Assembly: GCF_000002595.2 (NCBI RefSeq)
Contig: NC_057020.1
Coordinates: forward strand, 1,964,567-2,028,566
Reading direction: 5' to 3'
Length of the DNA stretch: 64,000 nucleotides
Source: Chlamydomonas reinhardtii
Taxonomy: Eukaryota > Chlorophyta > Chlorophyceae > Chlamydomonadales > Chlamydomonadaceae
In this document: positions 18,833-30,406 of the stretch, in pieces
How the letters are laid out: each line of letters begins with the position of its first letter
Position numbering within the stretch: the stretch's first letter is position 1
The notes under the pieces: generated by a model
What the model saw: only the letters and a program-made list of their open reading frames with translations
Database searches by the model: none
What the model was told of the DNA's origin: nothing
Position numbers and translations under genes: made by a program

Positions 18833-21800
18833 ATGCACAGTAGGCATTCCGGGGGCGCCGATGGGTCGGGCGGGATGCCCGACCCCTATCGGCAGCCCAC
18901 CGAGTACCTGTTGGCGTTCTTACAGCGCATCGCCATGCTCGATAAGGAGGGCTTCTTCCAGCGCCCCGTTCGCGAGGAGGAGGCGCCCAACTATTACACC
19001 GTCATCAAAAGCCCCATGTGCTTCGCCGACATGCGGGAAAAGATTAACTCGGGCGCTTATCAGACATGGCGGCAGCTCCGTGATGATTTCAACCTCATCC
19101 ATGAGAACGCACGCCGCTTTAACTCCAGCAAAACGCTTGTGCATCGGGCAGCCATCAATCTGCAGAAGAACGGCAGCAAAGTCCTGGCGACTTACGAGCT
19201 GGAGGTCCGGAAGGCGCTCGCCGTGCTGCACCCTCACGGCGGGCAGCAGGGCTCCGACGCGCTCACGTCGCCCACGGCCGCGGCGGCCGCAGCCGCTGCC
19301 GCGGACCAGAGCGGCGACCTAGGGTTGATGCCGGGCGGCTCAGCGCCGCCATCCCCGCATGCAATGCTGGGGGGCCTGGACATGGCGCCCTTCAAGGGTG
19401 GCGACCAGCTGGGCAGCCTGCAGCTGCTGGGCCCGGGCTCAGCGGCACCGCAGCAGTCGGGGTTGCTGCCGCAGTCCTCGCTGCTGCTGCCGCCCCCGCC
19501 TCGCGACCTGCTCGTGGGCTACATCAGCGACGACGAGGAGCCGCAGGCGGTGCTGGTGGCGGGCACGGACGCGGCTGCAGTGGCGGTGGCGGGCGCAGCC
19601 GGGCGCGCTCTACCGGGGCTGGGGCCATGCCATGCTTTGCCGCTGGACGCAGTGCTGTCGCAGCTGCGGACCACCGCGGTGCGTGTGCCGTACCAACACC
19701 TGCAGCAGCGGGCGCCAACAGAGGCGGGGCAGCCGGAGGCGAGCACCGCTGGTGCTGGCGCCGAGGGCGGCGAGGGGCGCGGCGGACGGTTGCACAGCCG
19801 CGAGTGGAAGCAGGCTCGGCGGCCGGTGGAGCTGCAGGCGCGCTGGCTTGAGCTGCGTATGCTGGAGCTGCGGGGGCAGCAGGAGCGGCTCCGCATGCAT
19901 ATTGTGTGGTTGCAACAGCAGCAGCAGGCTGGAGGGGTAGTGGACGGGGGCGCAGAGGGCGTGGCGGGGCCAGGGCCGTTGGTTGCGGCGGCGGCGGCGC
20001 GGGCGGCAGCGCCATGCAGCGGGGAGCTGGGCGTGCTGCTAGCCGCGAAACGGGGCTTCCTGTCGCACGGCCGCGTTGCGCTGTCGCCGTATGTGCGCAT
20101 GCGGCATGCGGCGGCAACGGCAGCAGCCACTGGTGCATCGGCGGACGGCGGCGGAGGTGGGGCACCAGACGGCCATACCGGGGTGTCGCCAGTGGCTGCA
20201 GATGGCAGCGCAGCGGCCGCAGGCCCCTCCGGCGCCAGTCTGGAAGCCGCGGTGGCGGCCTCGCCGCCGGCCATGCCGCTCCCACAGCCCGGGCAAGCGG
20301 GGCTGCAGCAGCAGGGCCCCGGGCGGCCTGCGGTGTCGCTGCCACCCGGTCCACCGCAGCCCTTGTTGAACCCCGTGTCACCGGAGCAGCAGCAGCCATT
20401 CGACGAGGCGGAGGCGGACAAGATGCTGCCGGGCGCCATCTTCGCCTCGCTGGAGCTGCTGGAGCAGCGGCTCGGCACGGTGCGGTCGCAGCTGCAGGAC
20501 ACGTACAAGTTCAACAGCGCGCGCCTGGCATCCAGCCGCACGCCGGGACCCTACGGCGCTGCTGCGGCCGGTGGCGGTGGCCCCGCCGGCCTGCCGATGT
20601 CGTCCTCACTGCAGCTGCCTCCGTCCGTGTCCCAGGGCGGTGGCGGTGGGAACGTGAAGAGGCAGTCGAGCGGGCACGCGCGGCGCTCCGGAAGCCTGAC
20701 GGTGCTCACGCGGTTCGACTCGATCAGCATGGGGCCGCCGACGGGCCTGGGCGGCAAGACCAGCGAGGGCGGGAATAAGCGCAAGCGCAGCGAGGCGGAG
20801 ATGCTGGCGGGTGATTTTGGGATGGGCACGCCGATGGGATCCTACAGCCGCACGTCGCTGGATCGCAGTGTGGTGAGCGTCGGCTGGAACGGGCTGAGGG
20901 CTGGAATCAGGGGTTCGCGCTGGGTCCGGGGGAGCAAGGGACTTGGAGAATCAGGCAGGGGTTTTGACAATCGTTCGGGACCAGCGCCCGTCGGCTTCGT
21001 TAGCATGCCATGTGGCGAGGAGGAGGGGATGTACAAAGAGGTAGTTTAGCTAGTAGGAGGATTGCGCGTTGCCGGCAAGCTTTCGCTACTCAAACCCTAC
21101 TTCTCACTGCTCCTCTGTCCTGCTGCCGCTCTCTGCGCTGTGCAGTCCGTGAGCACCATCGTCATTCCGCCAGTCCGCGAGCTACCGCCTGACGAGTTCC
21201 GCGCCCGCCTGGTGGCCGCAACCAGCTGGTCGCAGCACTTCCACACACTGGGTGAGTGCCGGAGTTACCCGGGCTGGGAGCGAGGGTCATTGAGGGCACT
21301 GCGGCTCAGGGCCGGTGCCAAGGGCGGGGTAGGAAGGGCCAAAGGCTGTCGCAGTGGACGGCACGGCAGCACGCTGCGCTGGGCTCTCAGGGCGAAGCAG
21401 CGCCTACCACGTGTCCACACTCGCATGCTCTGCGGGCTCCCCTAACCGCCTCTCACCGCCTGCCCTCCACCCTCCCCTGACATTCTTCCTGCAGGCCCCT
21501 CCGCGCTGGACAACGTTCCTGTGGAGATCCAGGCCGTGCTGCGCCGCCCCCGCCAGCGCCGCCGGCGCCGCGTCGACGAGTACGGCATGCCCCTGGGCAT
21601 GTACGGGCAGGACGAGGGGCTGCCGATGGGCGGCGGCCCCTCGGACGACGAGGGCGGCATGCTGGGCGGCGGCAGCGACACGGGCGACGACCCCATGGAC
21701 GGCGGCAGCAGCAGCAGCAGCGAGGACACCAGCGACGAGTCGTACGCCACCATGCACAGGATCATGGAGGAGGAGGAGCGCCGCCGCTACGCCGCCGTCA

Positions 21801-24709
21801 TCGCGGACGGCCAGCGCCGGCGCAACAAGGGCGGCGGCAGCAACGCGCCCGGCGCGGGAGGGGGTGGTGGCGGCGGCGGTACGACCAGCAGCGGCGCGGG
21901 TGGCGGGGGCGGCGGGGGTGGAGGCGGGGGCGGGCCAAGCAGCCTTGCGCAGGCGAAGGAGCGCTCCAACTTTGACCGGGCCAAGTTTGGTCAGAAGACG
22001 CCGCGGCACAGCAACAGCTACAAGGGGAAGGAGGCGATGGCGCTGACCCCGTTAGACGTGCCGCCGCCGCCAGCCGAAATGGGCGACCTAATGGCGTACG
22101 GCGGACCGCTGACGTCAACAGCGGCGGGCGGGATGCCGGGGTCCGCCTACCAGCCCTACGCGCTGCCCATGGTGGGCGTGGTGGGGCCAGGCGGGCCGCC
22201 GCCGACCCCGGGTACTGCGCCACCGTCAGCTGCGGCAGGCGTTGCGGGCGGGCCGGGGCAGCCGGTGGTGGTGCAGCAGGCGGTTGCGCAGCGGACCACG
22301 TCGCCGCACTCGGTGGTGCACATCTCCCCGGCCGGCGCGCATGGGCCGTCCACTGGCCGCCGCGCCAGCGAGGCAGCTGCCGGCAGCACCGCGGTGCTCA
22401 GCCCCACCGCCGCCGTGGCGCGGCCGCCGTCGGTCATGCTGGTCGCCGCCGCCACGACGGCGCCGCCGCCGCCGTCTGCAGCAGCAGCATCGCAGCAGCC
22501 ACGGCCAGCTCCGGAAGCGGGCGCAACGTCGGCGCAGCCGCTGCCCGGCCTGAGCGCGCCAGCAGCCCAGGCGGTCCAGCAGAAGGCTTCCCCGGCGGCC
22601 CCGGTGGTGGCGCCGAAGCCGACGACACTGTTGCCCACGACGGCCGCTGCCTCGCCTGCTGTCCCACAGCCGCATCCACGCGCGCAGCAGCAGCCGCTGC
22701 CGCCCATGCCTGCGCCTTCGCCTTCGCCCAGGGCACCGCAACAGCTGCAGCCAGCGCCGGCAGCGGCAGCGGCGCCGGCAGCAGCACCACCGCCAGGGCA
22801 AGCACCGCAGGCCCCTCCTACAGCAGCCAAGGCGCCTGCCACGCTGCCGACGCAGAGTACAGCAGCGGTGATCACGCCGTCTGCGATGCCAGCCGCAGCA
22901 CCAGCCGCATCAACGCCAGCCGCAGTACCCGGTGCTGCGCCGCCCGCCGCTACCAACCCGGCAGCGGCACCCAGCACGGCCGCTGTGTCAGCTGCGGCGC
23001 CGGCACCGGCTGCCACTGCCGCTGTCACCACTGCACCTGCACCGGCTGCTGCGGCAGCTCCGGCTGCTACGGCCGCAGCGGCACCCGCACCTGGCGCTGC
23101 GTCTGCAACCGCTGGGTCGGCGCAGGAAACCGCAGCCAGCCAGCCGGTTGTGGCTCCTATCGTGCCGGCGCCTCAGCCCACCGCTGCCGCAACACCAGCA
23201 GTAGCAGCTGCAGCGGCGCCAGGCACGGCACCGGCGGCAGCAGCGCCAGTGGCTGTTGCCGCCAAGCCTGCCACGGCACCGGTAGCCGCAGCCACAACGC
23301 CAGCGGGGGGCGCTGCGGCTCCTGCTGGGCCCGTTTCTGCCGCCGCCGCTCCTGCAGGCGCACCAGCGGCGCCCACGCCAGCTTGCGCGCAGCCAGCGGC
23401 AGCCGCAGCCACCGCCACCACCAGCGCTGGTGGAGGCCCCGGCGCTGCACCCGCCGTCATCTCCCCGCCTGCATCCTCCAGCCCCGCCACCAGCAACGCC
23501 GGCACGCAGGTCACCACCAGCAACGCCGGCACGCAGGCGAGCGGCCCGCCCGGTCCGTCTGCCGGTGCGGCGGCCGCGGCCAGCTTGCTCGCCTCCTCCG
23601 CCACCGGCGCCTCCACCGCCTCCACCGCCAGCCTGCTCGCGCAGTCCAACATGCTCAACATCAACCAGCTGCTGGCCGGATCGGGCGTGGCCATGAATAG
23701 CGCCGTCACGGCGGCAGCGCAGTCGCTGCTCGCCAGCATCATGTCCAAGGGGCCGCAGAGCTCGGTGGCGCTGCAGCAGCTCGCAGCAAACCCGCAGGTG
23801 CTGGTCAACGCGGCAGTCACCGCCGCCGCCGCGGCCACCAACTCGGGCGGCCAGGCGGGGGCCGCGGCGGCGGCGGCTGCCGCGAGCGGCCTCAGCGCTG
23901 CACTGGGGCAGAGCTCCAAGCCGCCTCCGCTGTTCACCGGCGCCCCGTCGCGTGCCAGCACGGGCGGCCAGGCGCAGGCGCCCGGGGCGCAGACGGGTCA
24001 GGGCGGGCTGCCAGGAGTCGGAGGCCTGCCGCCTGGGCTGCAGGGCCTGCCGGGCTTCCCGCTGGCCAACCTGCCGCCGCTGAACGCCAACGCCACCGGA
24101 CACCCGCCTCCACACCAGCTGCCGCAGCACCGCCTGTCGGACGGCGCGCTGCCGCCCATGTCGGGGTCAGCACGGCCGCTGGTGGGGCCGCTGGCGCACG
24201 GGCTGCAGCCGCAGCCGCTGGCGGGGCGGCAGGCGCCGGGCTCGGCGCCGCCCGCAGCCCGCGGGCCGGGCCGGCCGCCGCGGCGCCAGGTGGTGGAGGA
24301 GGAGGACGACGAGGACGAGGACTGGAGCGACGAGGACGAGGAGGAGCCGGAGGACGACGACGAGGAGTACAGTCCCACCGCAAGCCACCGCGAGCGCGGC
24401 CGCCGCGGGCCCGGCCGGCCACCGCGCCGCGCCGGCAGCAACGGCACGCGCGGCCCCGGCCGCCCGCCCATCCACTCGTACCACGGCGGCCACGGTGGCG
24501 GCTACGGCGAGCACCACCACCACGCGGGGGCGGGCGCGGGGCCGGCGCGGCAGTCGCGGCGGCGCGCGGGCAAGGGCACTCAGAACTGGGCGGTGCTGCT
24601 GGCGAGCGACAGCGACGACACGGATGGCGAGTGGAGCGGCGACGAGGCGCCCGCCCGCCGGCAGCCGCGCGGCACTGGCCGGCCGCGCGGGCGTCCCCGT
24701 GGATCCTGA
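18833..24709 (+). CDS. Bromodomain protein with C-terminal AT-hooks
   Basis: Three exons (18833-20872, 21146-21251, 21495-24709) join in phase to 1786 residues. Residues ~20-115 form a bromodomain: NYYTVIKSPMCFADMREKI gives the ZA loop, and HENARRFNSSKTLVHRAA gives helices B-C with the expected acetyl-lysine-binding Asn. It is closest in look to plant BRD7/BRD9/BRPF-type single bromodomains. A long disordered middle follows, including Ser/Asp acidic runs and several hundred residues of Ala/Pro/Thr-rich sequence. An acidic EDDEDEDW stretch (~1650) precedes at least three GPGRPP-type AT-hooks (~1640, 1686, 1701) and a final RPRGRPRGS. It likely reads acetylated histones and binds AT-rich DNA in the nucleus. 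Upstream in-frame starts are absent, so the ATG at 18833 was chosen. The complex it belongs to is unknown. Confidence 0.88.
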
Positions 24710-25571
24710 GCGGATGGGGTGGGTGGATGGGTTGCTAGGCTGGTGTGTGCTACCTCCGGGGGCAGGCCCATCTGGCCGCACTACACAGCACACGGCGTTT
24801 CTTGTTTAGGCGTTCGGTCGGTACTGTATTGTGTGTGGCTTCTTGTGTGCATATTTTGTGTGGAGTCCAAGCGGAACTCAGGCGGGGCTGCCATACGACT
24901 GGGTCAGGAGGACGTCACCGCGCTTTCAGGAGAGCATTGTTCCTCGCGGGGCGTTTGTCCTTTAACAAACAGTCGTTCCTGCGGTTGCACTTGCAGTCGC
25001 ACCCTCAGGTCTTTGCTGCGTGGCTGGCAAAGGCAGCCCCGTGGGCGCATGTGACACGGTGCGCGTTGCTGTATGTGTGGATGATCGTGTTTGTCGTGAT
25101 GAGGCCCGCTGAGGTGTGGGCATGTGCACATGGATTGGCAGATGGGCGCATGGTGGTCGATGACATGGGGGCATGACAAGCGAGGACGAGTTCAAGGTCA
25201 CATTACGCGGGGTGTGATCGACAGCGACTGGGCCGTCCGACTGACAGACGATACGGCATGACACGTTAGACTTACTGGGCTGCAAAGATGTGCATGGGTC
25301 CGCCAGTACATTCAATGGACGCAAGCCGACTCTGGACACTCTGGCTCGCCCTTGGCACGAACAATGCTGACGACACATTTGGCGCGGCGTGGGTACGCTG
25401 ATGCAAGGTGTTCAAACGGTAGTGGCATTTGGCACGTATGCTTGATGGCAGTGCAGCTTTTTGTGACGTTGACCATTACCTAAACGCGGTGTGCCCTTAA
25501 TCGGCTGGCGTGAACAGAAGGTGAGCCCCACGGGCTCGGGCGCAGGGGTGCCCTGCTGGGGCGAGAGCGTG

Positions 25572-25576
25572 TGTAA
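25572..25576 (+). terminator. Candidate poly(A) signal TGTAA of the bromodomain gene
   Basis: This is the first TGTAA word noted after the stop codon, 860 bases downstream. The 24710-25990 interval otherwise shows no gene and should also contain the FAD2 promoter in its right part. A second TGTAA at about 25982 lies inside the FAD2 leader. Confidence 0.5.
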
Positions 25577-25990
25577 TGATGCGTGCGATGCACCGCTGCG
25601 CTGTGGAGGAACAGGGGCGCAACGGAAGCCGCAGAATGACCAGCATGACCAGGGATCTCGCAACGCACAGAACGGCTCCATGGAGGCTGTTATGTGACGT
25701 GCAGTTACCGTCCTGACCGGGCCGGGCGGGGGGAGTCACCGCATACATGGGGGTGCATGGGACTCGTCGCTGCTAGCCGGCAGCGCTGCATTCCAGACAC
25801 TGCAGCCGCATTCTGCTTCACTTGTTGTAGGCGGGTCTAATTGCCCGTTACACGGTCTTAGGGCGGCAGTAGAGGCTGCGTAAGGCGCTGATCAATCAAG
25901 CTCGGCTGAAGTCTGCATAGCAACGCAGCAGCAGCTTGGCGCCTTACCTATCCAAGTATTTAACCTTTACGTATTGCAAGTTGTAACAAA

Positions 25991-28900
25991 ATGACGGTCA
26001 CTCGGCGCAAGGGCGTCAACATCCAGGCCGATGCGACCGATTCGGCTGGGGAGAAGCAGCGGTACCCTGCGGCTCCGCCGACATTCTCCCTGGGAGACAT
26101 CCGCAAGGCTATTCCTGCGCACTGCTTCGAGAAATCCGCACTGCGCAGCTTTGCTCACCTGGTGAGCGGGCGTTTGCCAGATCCTGACGGCGCGTCAGGT
26201 TGCGATACAACATATTTGTGCGCGTAGGCAGCTGGGCTGAGTTGGGCGTGCGCGGGAAACGCGCGGGACCAGATGTGGATGGCCGCGCTATCGTGGCCCC
26301 TCGTCCTAGCGTACCTGTCGGAGCTCCGAGACTGCCCGCCACATCCTGCTGCGCTGATTTCGTGCGCCCCCCGGTCCTTGTCATGTATGCCGCCAGGCCG
26401 TTGATGTGACCGTCTGCGCCTGGCTGTGGTACGGGTCGACGTTCATCGACCACCCAGCCGTGCCCCGGTGAGCGTTGGCCCGGGTATGCGCTGGCGGTAC
26501 CGGCGTACACCCCCTCCCCAAACCACTGCTACGTGCTTGCAGCTGCAGCAGCTGCCCCTGCTGCTGTCTCTCTCCTCTCCTGTCACAGCCTCCCGCTGCA
26601 ATGCGTTACGCGCGGCTAGCGCAGCCCAACCGGCGGCCGCTTGTAACGGCCGCCCCCAATCCACTACCTTTTCCTCTCTTCCCCCTCTCCTCCTCCCCAC
26701 GCCCTTCCCCTCCTCCCTCCTCTCTGCCCTCTCTCCCCCCTTTCCCGCAGCTACCTGGCCTGGTTCGTGCTGTGGCCTCTGTACTGGTTCTGGCAGGGCG
26801 CCTTCATGACGGGCATCTGGGTCATTGCGCACGAGTGCGGCCACGGCGCCTTCTCCAACAGCGAGGCGCTCAACGACGGCGTGGGCCTGGTGATGCACTC
26901 GCTGCTGCTGGTGCCCTATTACAGCTGGTGCGGGCGGGGGAGGGGGAATGGGAGATGGGCGGGCGGGCTGTTTGGGTTGGGATGTTTGGTTGGGCGGATG
27001 GGGACAGGAAAGGGAGGCAGGGGCGGAGCGGGGTGGGGGAGAAAGGCTGCTGGGCTGATCTTGGTAAGGTTGCGGTCGGGCGTGTAGGAATGTGAGCTTG
27101 GGCGGGCCGGCAAGATGGCGGGCGGGGGTGAGGGCCGCTGGTTGCGGCGTGCTGGCAATGGGGCGAAGTGGTGGCTGTCTTTCCCCAGTCCCTGTCCGCT
27201 GACTGCTGCTGGTCTGCGGTGCCGCCTCGCAGGAAGCACTCGCACCGACGCCACCACCAGAACACGGGCAGCACGGCCAAGGACGAGGTGTTTGTGCCGG
27301 CAGTCAAGCCCGCGGGCACTAAGGTGAGAGCGAGGGGGAGGGAGGTACAACCTGTAGCCCCCTAACGGGCGGGTCCGGCCATTCACATATGGAACACGGT
27401 AGCCGTCAGAACGGGGAGCTATCAGCAGCCTCGGCGGCAGCCTCCGTACTGGCGACTTCGGTATGGCGCGTGTTACCTGGACGTCGGCACTTCCACTTTG
27501 ACACGTACTGTTCACATGAACGGCTAGCCCACCCACCCACCCCCCGCCACACACACACACACGCCCCCCACCCCAGGCTCCCTGGTACCACCGCAACCCC
27601 GTGTACCGCCTGGGCCACATCCTGTTCCAGCAGCTGCTGGGCTGGCCGCTGTACCTGCTGTTCAACGTGTCGGGCCACGAATACCCGCGGTGAGGGCTGG
27701 CATGGCGAAGAGGGGGGGGGCGGGAGGGAACTCAGGGAAGAGGGAGGGAGGCGCTGGTTGCTTTTACCCTACCCAGTAGGGGGAGGAGAGGTGGCTGCAG
27801 GGGCGAGGCCTGGCTGGGCTTTAAGTGGTTGTGTCTGCCAAGGCGTGGGTGGAGGGCACGTGTGCGCTGTGTGCGGGAGCCATTGGGGGCAGGCTGACGG
27901 CAGCGCCGTGCAAGGCAGCATCAAGGGGCCGCTGAGTAACAGCCCCGACCTAATCTGGCAGGATGCCGTTCCTGCGCTGTGCTGTCCCGTGCTTACACCA
28001 TATGATGCGGTGCTGGCTCCCCATCCCCTGCCGCTGCAGCTGGGCCAACCATTTCGACCCCTTCTCGCCCATCTTCACCAAGCGCGAGCGCATTGAGGTG
28101 CTGGTGAGTACGTCACGTGCGCCTGGGTGGTGGTGATGAAGACCACACCTTGGTTGGCCCAGTTGTGATAAACCGGACGAGGCTGGCTGGGCGTGACTGA
28201 TGGGTAGTTGGGAGTTGACGGGTGTCGGTTGCTGGCATTGCAGTGGCTCGGGCACTCCCATCTGTAACTCGGCTAGCTGGGGGCCCCCGCGCCGTCACTA
28301 CCCAAGCCCCATGCCGCCCTAAATACCGGTCGCCACATCCCACCTCGCCTCGCCCTCCACCTGTCCCCCCTCTCGTCTCCCCTCCATGCATCTCACAGGT
28401 CTCTGATATTGCGCTGGCGGTGGTCGTGGCCGGGCTGGCCGCCATCAGCCGCACCTGGGGCTTCATGTTCCTACTTAAGACGTACCTCATCCCCTACCTG
28501 GTGGTCAACCACTGGCTGGTGAGTCAGCACACCGCGCCGTGCCGTACCTTCAGTACGATACCCGCCGGCTTCGTGTATAGCACCGGCTTCGTGTATCGCA
28601 TCGTAGTGTCGATGCCTGATTGATGGGGTGTTGGGCTAATGGCAGGGCAGGTCAGGTGTCCGCGCCGGTGTCAGGCCGCGCAGGTGCTCGCGTCGGGACT
28701 CGCTTCTTCCTCCACTGCCTATCATGCCCCCTCGCGCTTCTGACTACGGTAGGCTTCTTGCCTGAACCTCCTCCGCCTCCTCCCACGCCCTCCTGCCCTC
28801 CCTCCACTCCCTCCACTCAGGTGATGATCACCTTCCTGCAGCACACGCACCCCAAGCTGCCGCACTACGGCGACGGCGAGTGGGACTGGCTGCGCGGCGC

Positions 28901-29556
28901 CATGGCCACCGTGGACCGCTCCTACGGCGTGCTGGACCACGTGTTCCACCACATCGCCGGTGGGGGCAGGAGGGGGTTTGCAAGGGGTGGGAGGGGAGGG
29001 AGTGGATGAGGGAGCGGGGGAGGGTGGGGCGGGTTGGTGTCGGCGCCTCAACATTCAACAAGCCACCGTGCCGCTCATGGTGCATCAGCTGCCTGCAACC
29101 CGAGCTCCATGCGTCGGGAACACGGCACGCATCCAGCCCGGCCCAGCCCAGGGGCCCCGCCGCTGCTGCTGCAGCTGCTACTGCCGACGCCCAGCTGACG
29201 CAACTGCCGCTGCTGCCCTCCCTCCCTCCCTCCCTACCCCAGACACGCACGTTGCGCACCACCTGTTCTCCTACATGCCGCACTATCACGCGGAGGAGGC
29301 CACCGAGGCCATCAAGAAGGTGCGTGGGTCTGCTGTGTGCCGTGTGTGTGTACGCGTGTATGCCGACCGTCCACCATTCACCTAACTGACATCATGAATG
29401 TAATTCCCCCCCCACACACACACACAGGTGTTGGGTGACTACTACGCCTACGACAGCCGCAACGTGTTCCGCGCGCTGTGGGATGAGGTGGGCGGCTGCG
29501 CGGTGGTGGCGCCGGACACCAACGGCCCGGAGCAGGTGTACTGGTACCACCGCTGA
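25991..29556 (+). CDS. FAD2: Omega-6 (delta-12) oleate desaturase, ER type FAD2
   Basis: Ten exons (25991-26161, 26397-26467, 26751-26927, 27233-27323, 27577-27689, 28040-28103, 28399-28518, 28821-28959, 29243-29319, 29428-29556) join to 383 residues, the same length as Arabidopsis FAD2. The three di-iron histidine boxes are intact and at the expected places: HECGH (108-112), HRRHH (144-148) and HVAHH (318-322). They are separated by the usual hydrophobic membrane spans. The enzyme inserts the delta-12 double bond into oleoyl chains of ER lipids, giving linoleate, using electrons from cytochrome b5. There is no plastid transit peptide, in line with the microsomal type. The C-terminus ends YWYHR rather than the plant-type YNNKL aromatic ER-retrieval tail. 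I am very sure of the family. Confidence 0.97.
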
Positions 29557-30139
29557 GGCGGGGGAGGAGCAGGAGAAGGAGGAGAACAGGAGGGCGGCGA
29601 GGGGTGACCTGAGTCGGTACGAGTGTGCATTGTGTGACGCGTCAGACAGGTTGGTTGGTTAGTTGGGTAGATCAGGCTGGTTGGTTGGGTAGATCAGGCC
29701 GTAGGCTTGGGCTGCAGGTCGACGTTCGGGGACTCGGAACGGGACCTCTTGCCTTCCGCGCGTTGCATGGAGCTGTGCGTATGCAGTTGCTTATGTGAGA
29801 CGTGTTCGGAGGGCATGGAAGGCTGAGTGAGTCGGCGTGGAAGTGCGTGCGTGCTGCGTCTTGACGTGCAGTTTTTGGGAACTTCCATGCGCCCACGGTT
29901 GCGTGATCGCGGTGTCCCGCCATTTTTGTTCGTGGAAGACGCGTTTCTGATGAGTGATGGTTTGGGGCTTGCGTTGTGCGCAAATATGCGCGCACGCGCG
30001 CTGAGTAGAGGGGAGGGTGCAGGAGGGAATAAGGCTGAGGCGTGATGAAGGCTGTGTGGCTGCGTTAAGCCGCAAGTCGCGGGGTGGAGCAGGGCGTTGA
30101 TTGATGACATGTAGAGCTATAGTTTGGGCAGCTACAGGT

Positions 30140-30144
30140 TGTAA
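30140..30144 (+). terminator. Candidate poly(A) signal TGTAA of FAD2
   Basis: TGTAA lies 584 bases after the FAD2 stop and 263 bases before the next gene's start. The 29557-30406 interval holds this 3' UTR and the promoter of the HAD gene; no other gene is seen. Confidence 0.6.
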
Positions 30145-30406
30145 AGACCAGAGTGCGTCGACTGCCGCCGGCCCAAACTACCAAAACTGGGAGAGGGGTC
30201 GACACGCTCGGCCGGCATGCTCGCAAGGAGTTCTGGCGCCATCATGGAAACCCGTGGCCCCCGTCGTGTACTCTTTACTCTTAAAAGACTCAAGCTCAGA
30301 GCAAGGAGGTTGAGCTGTAGTTTCGTAAACCCACCAAAATTCAGTTATTCTTGGCCGGCCCAGCTTCTGTGGCTCGTGCAAGGCACCTAGGTGAAAACTT
30401 AAGTAG

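Noticed and set aside
18920-20541. Long minus-strand frames opposite the bromodomain exon
   Set aside because: Antisense shadows of GC-biased codons; compositionally biased and without motifs.
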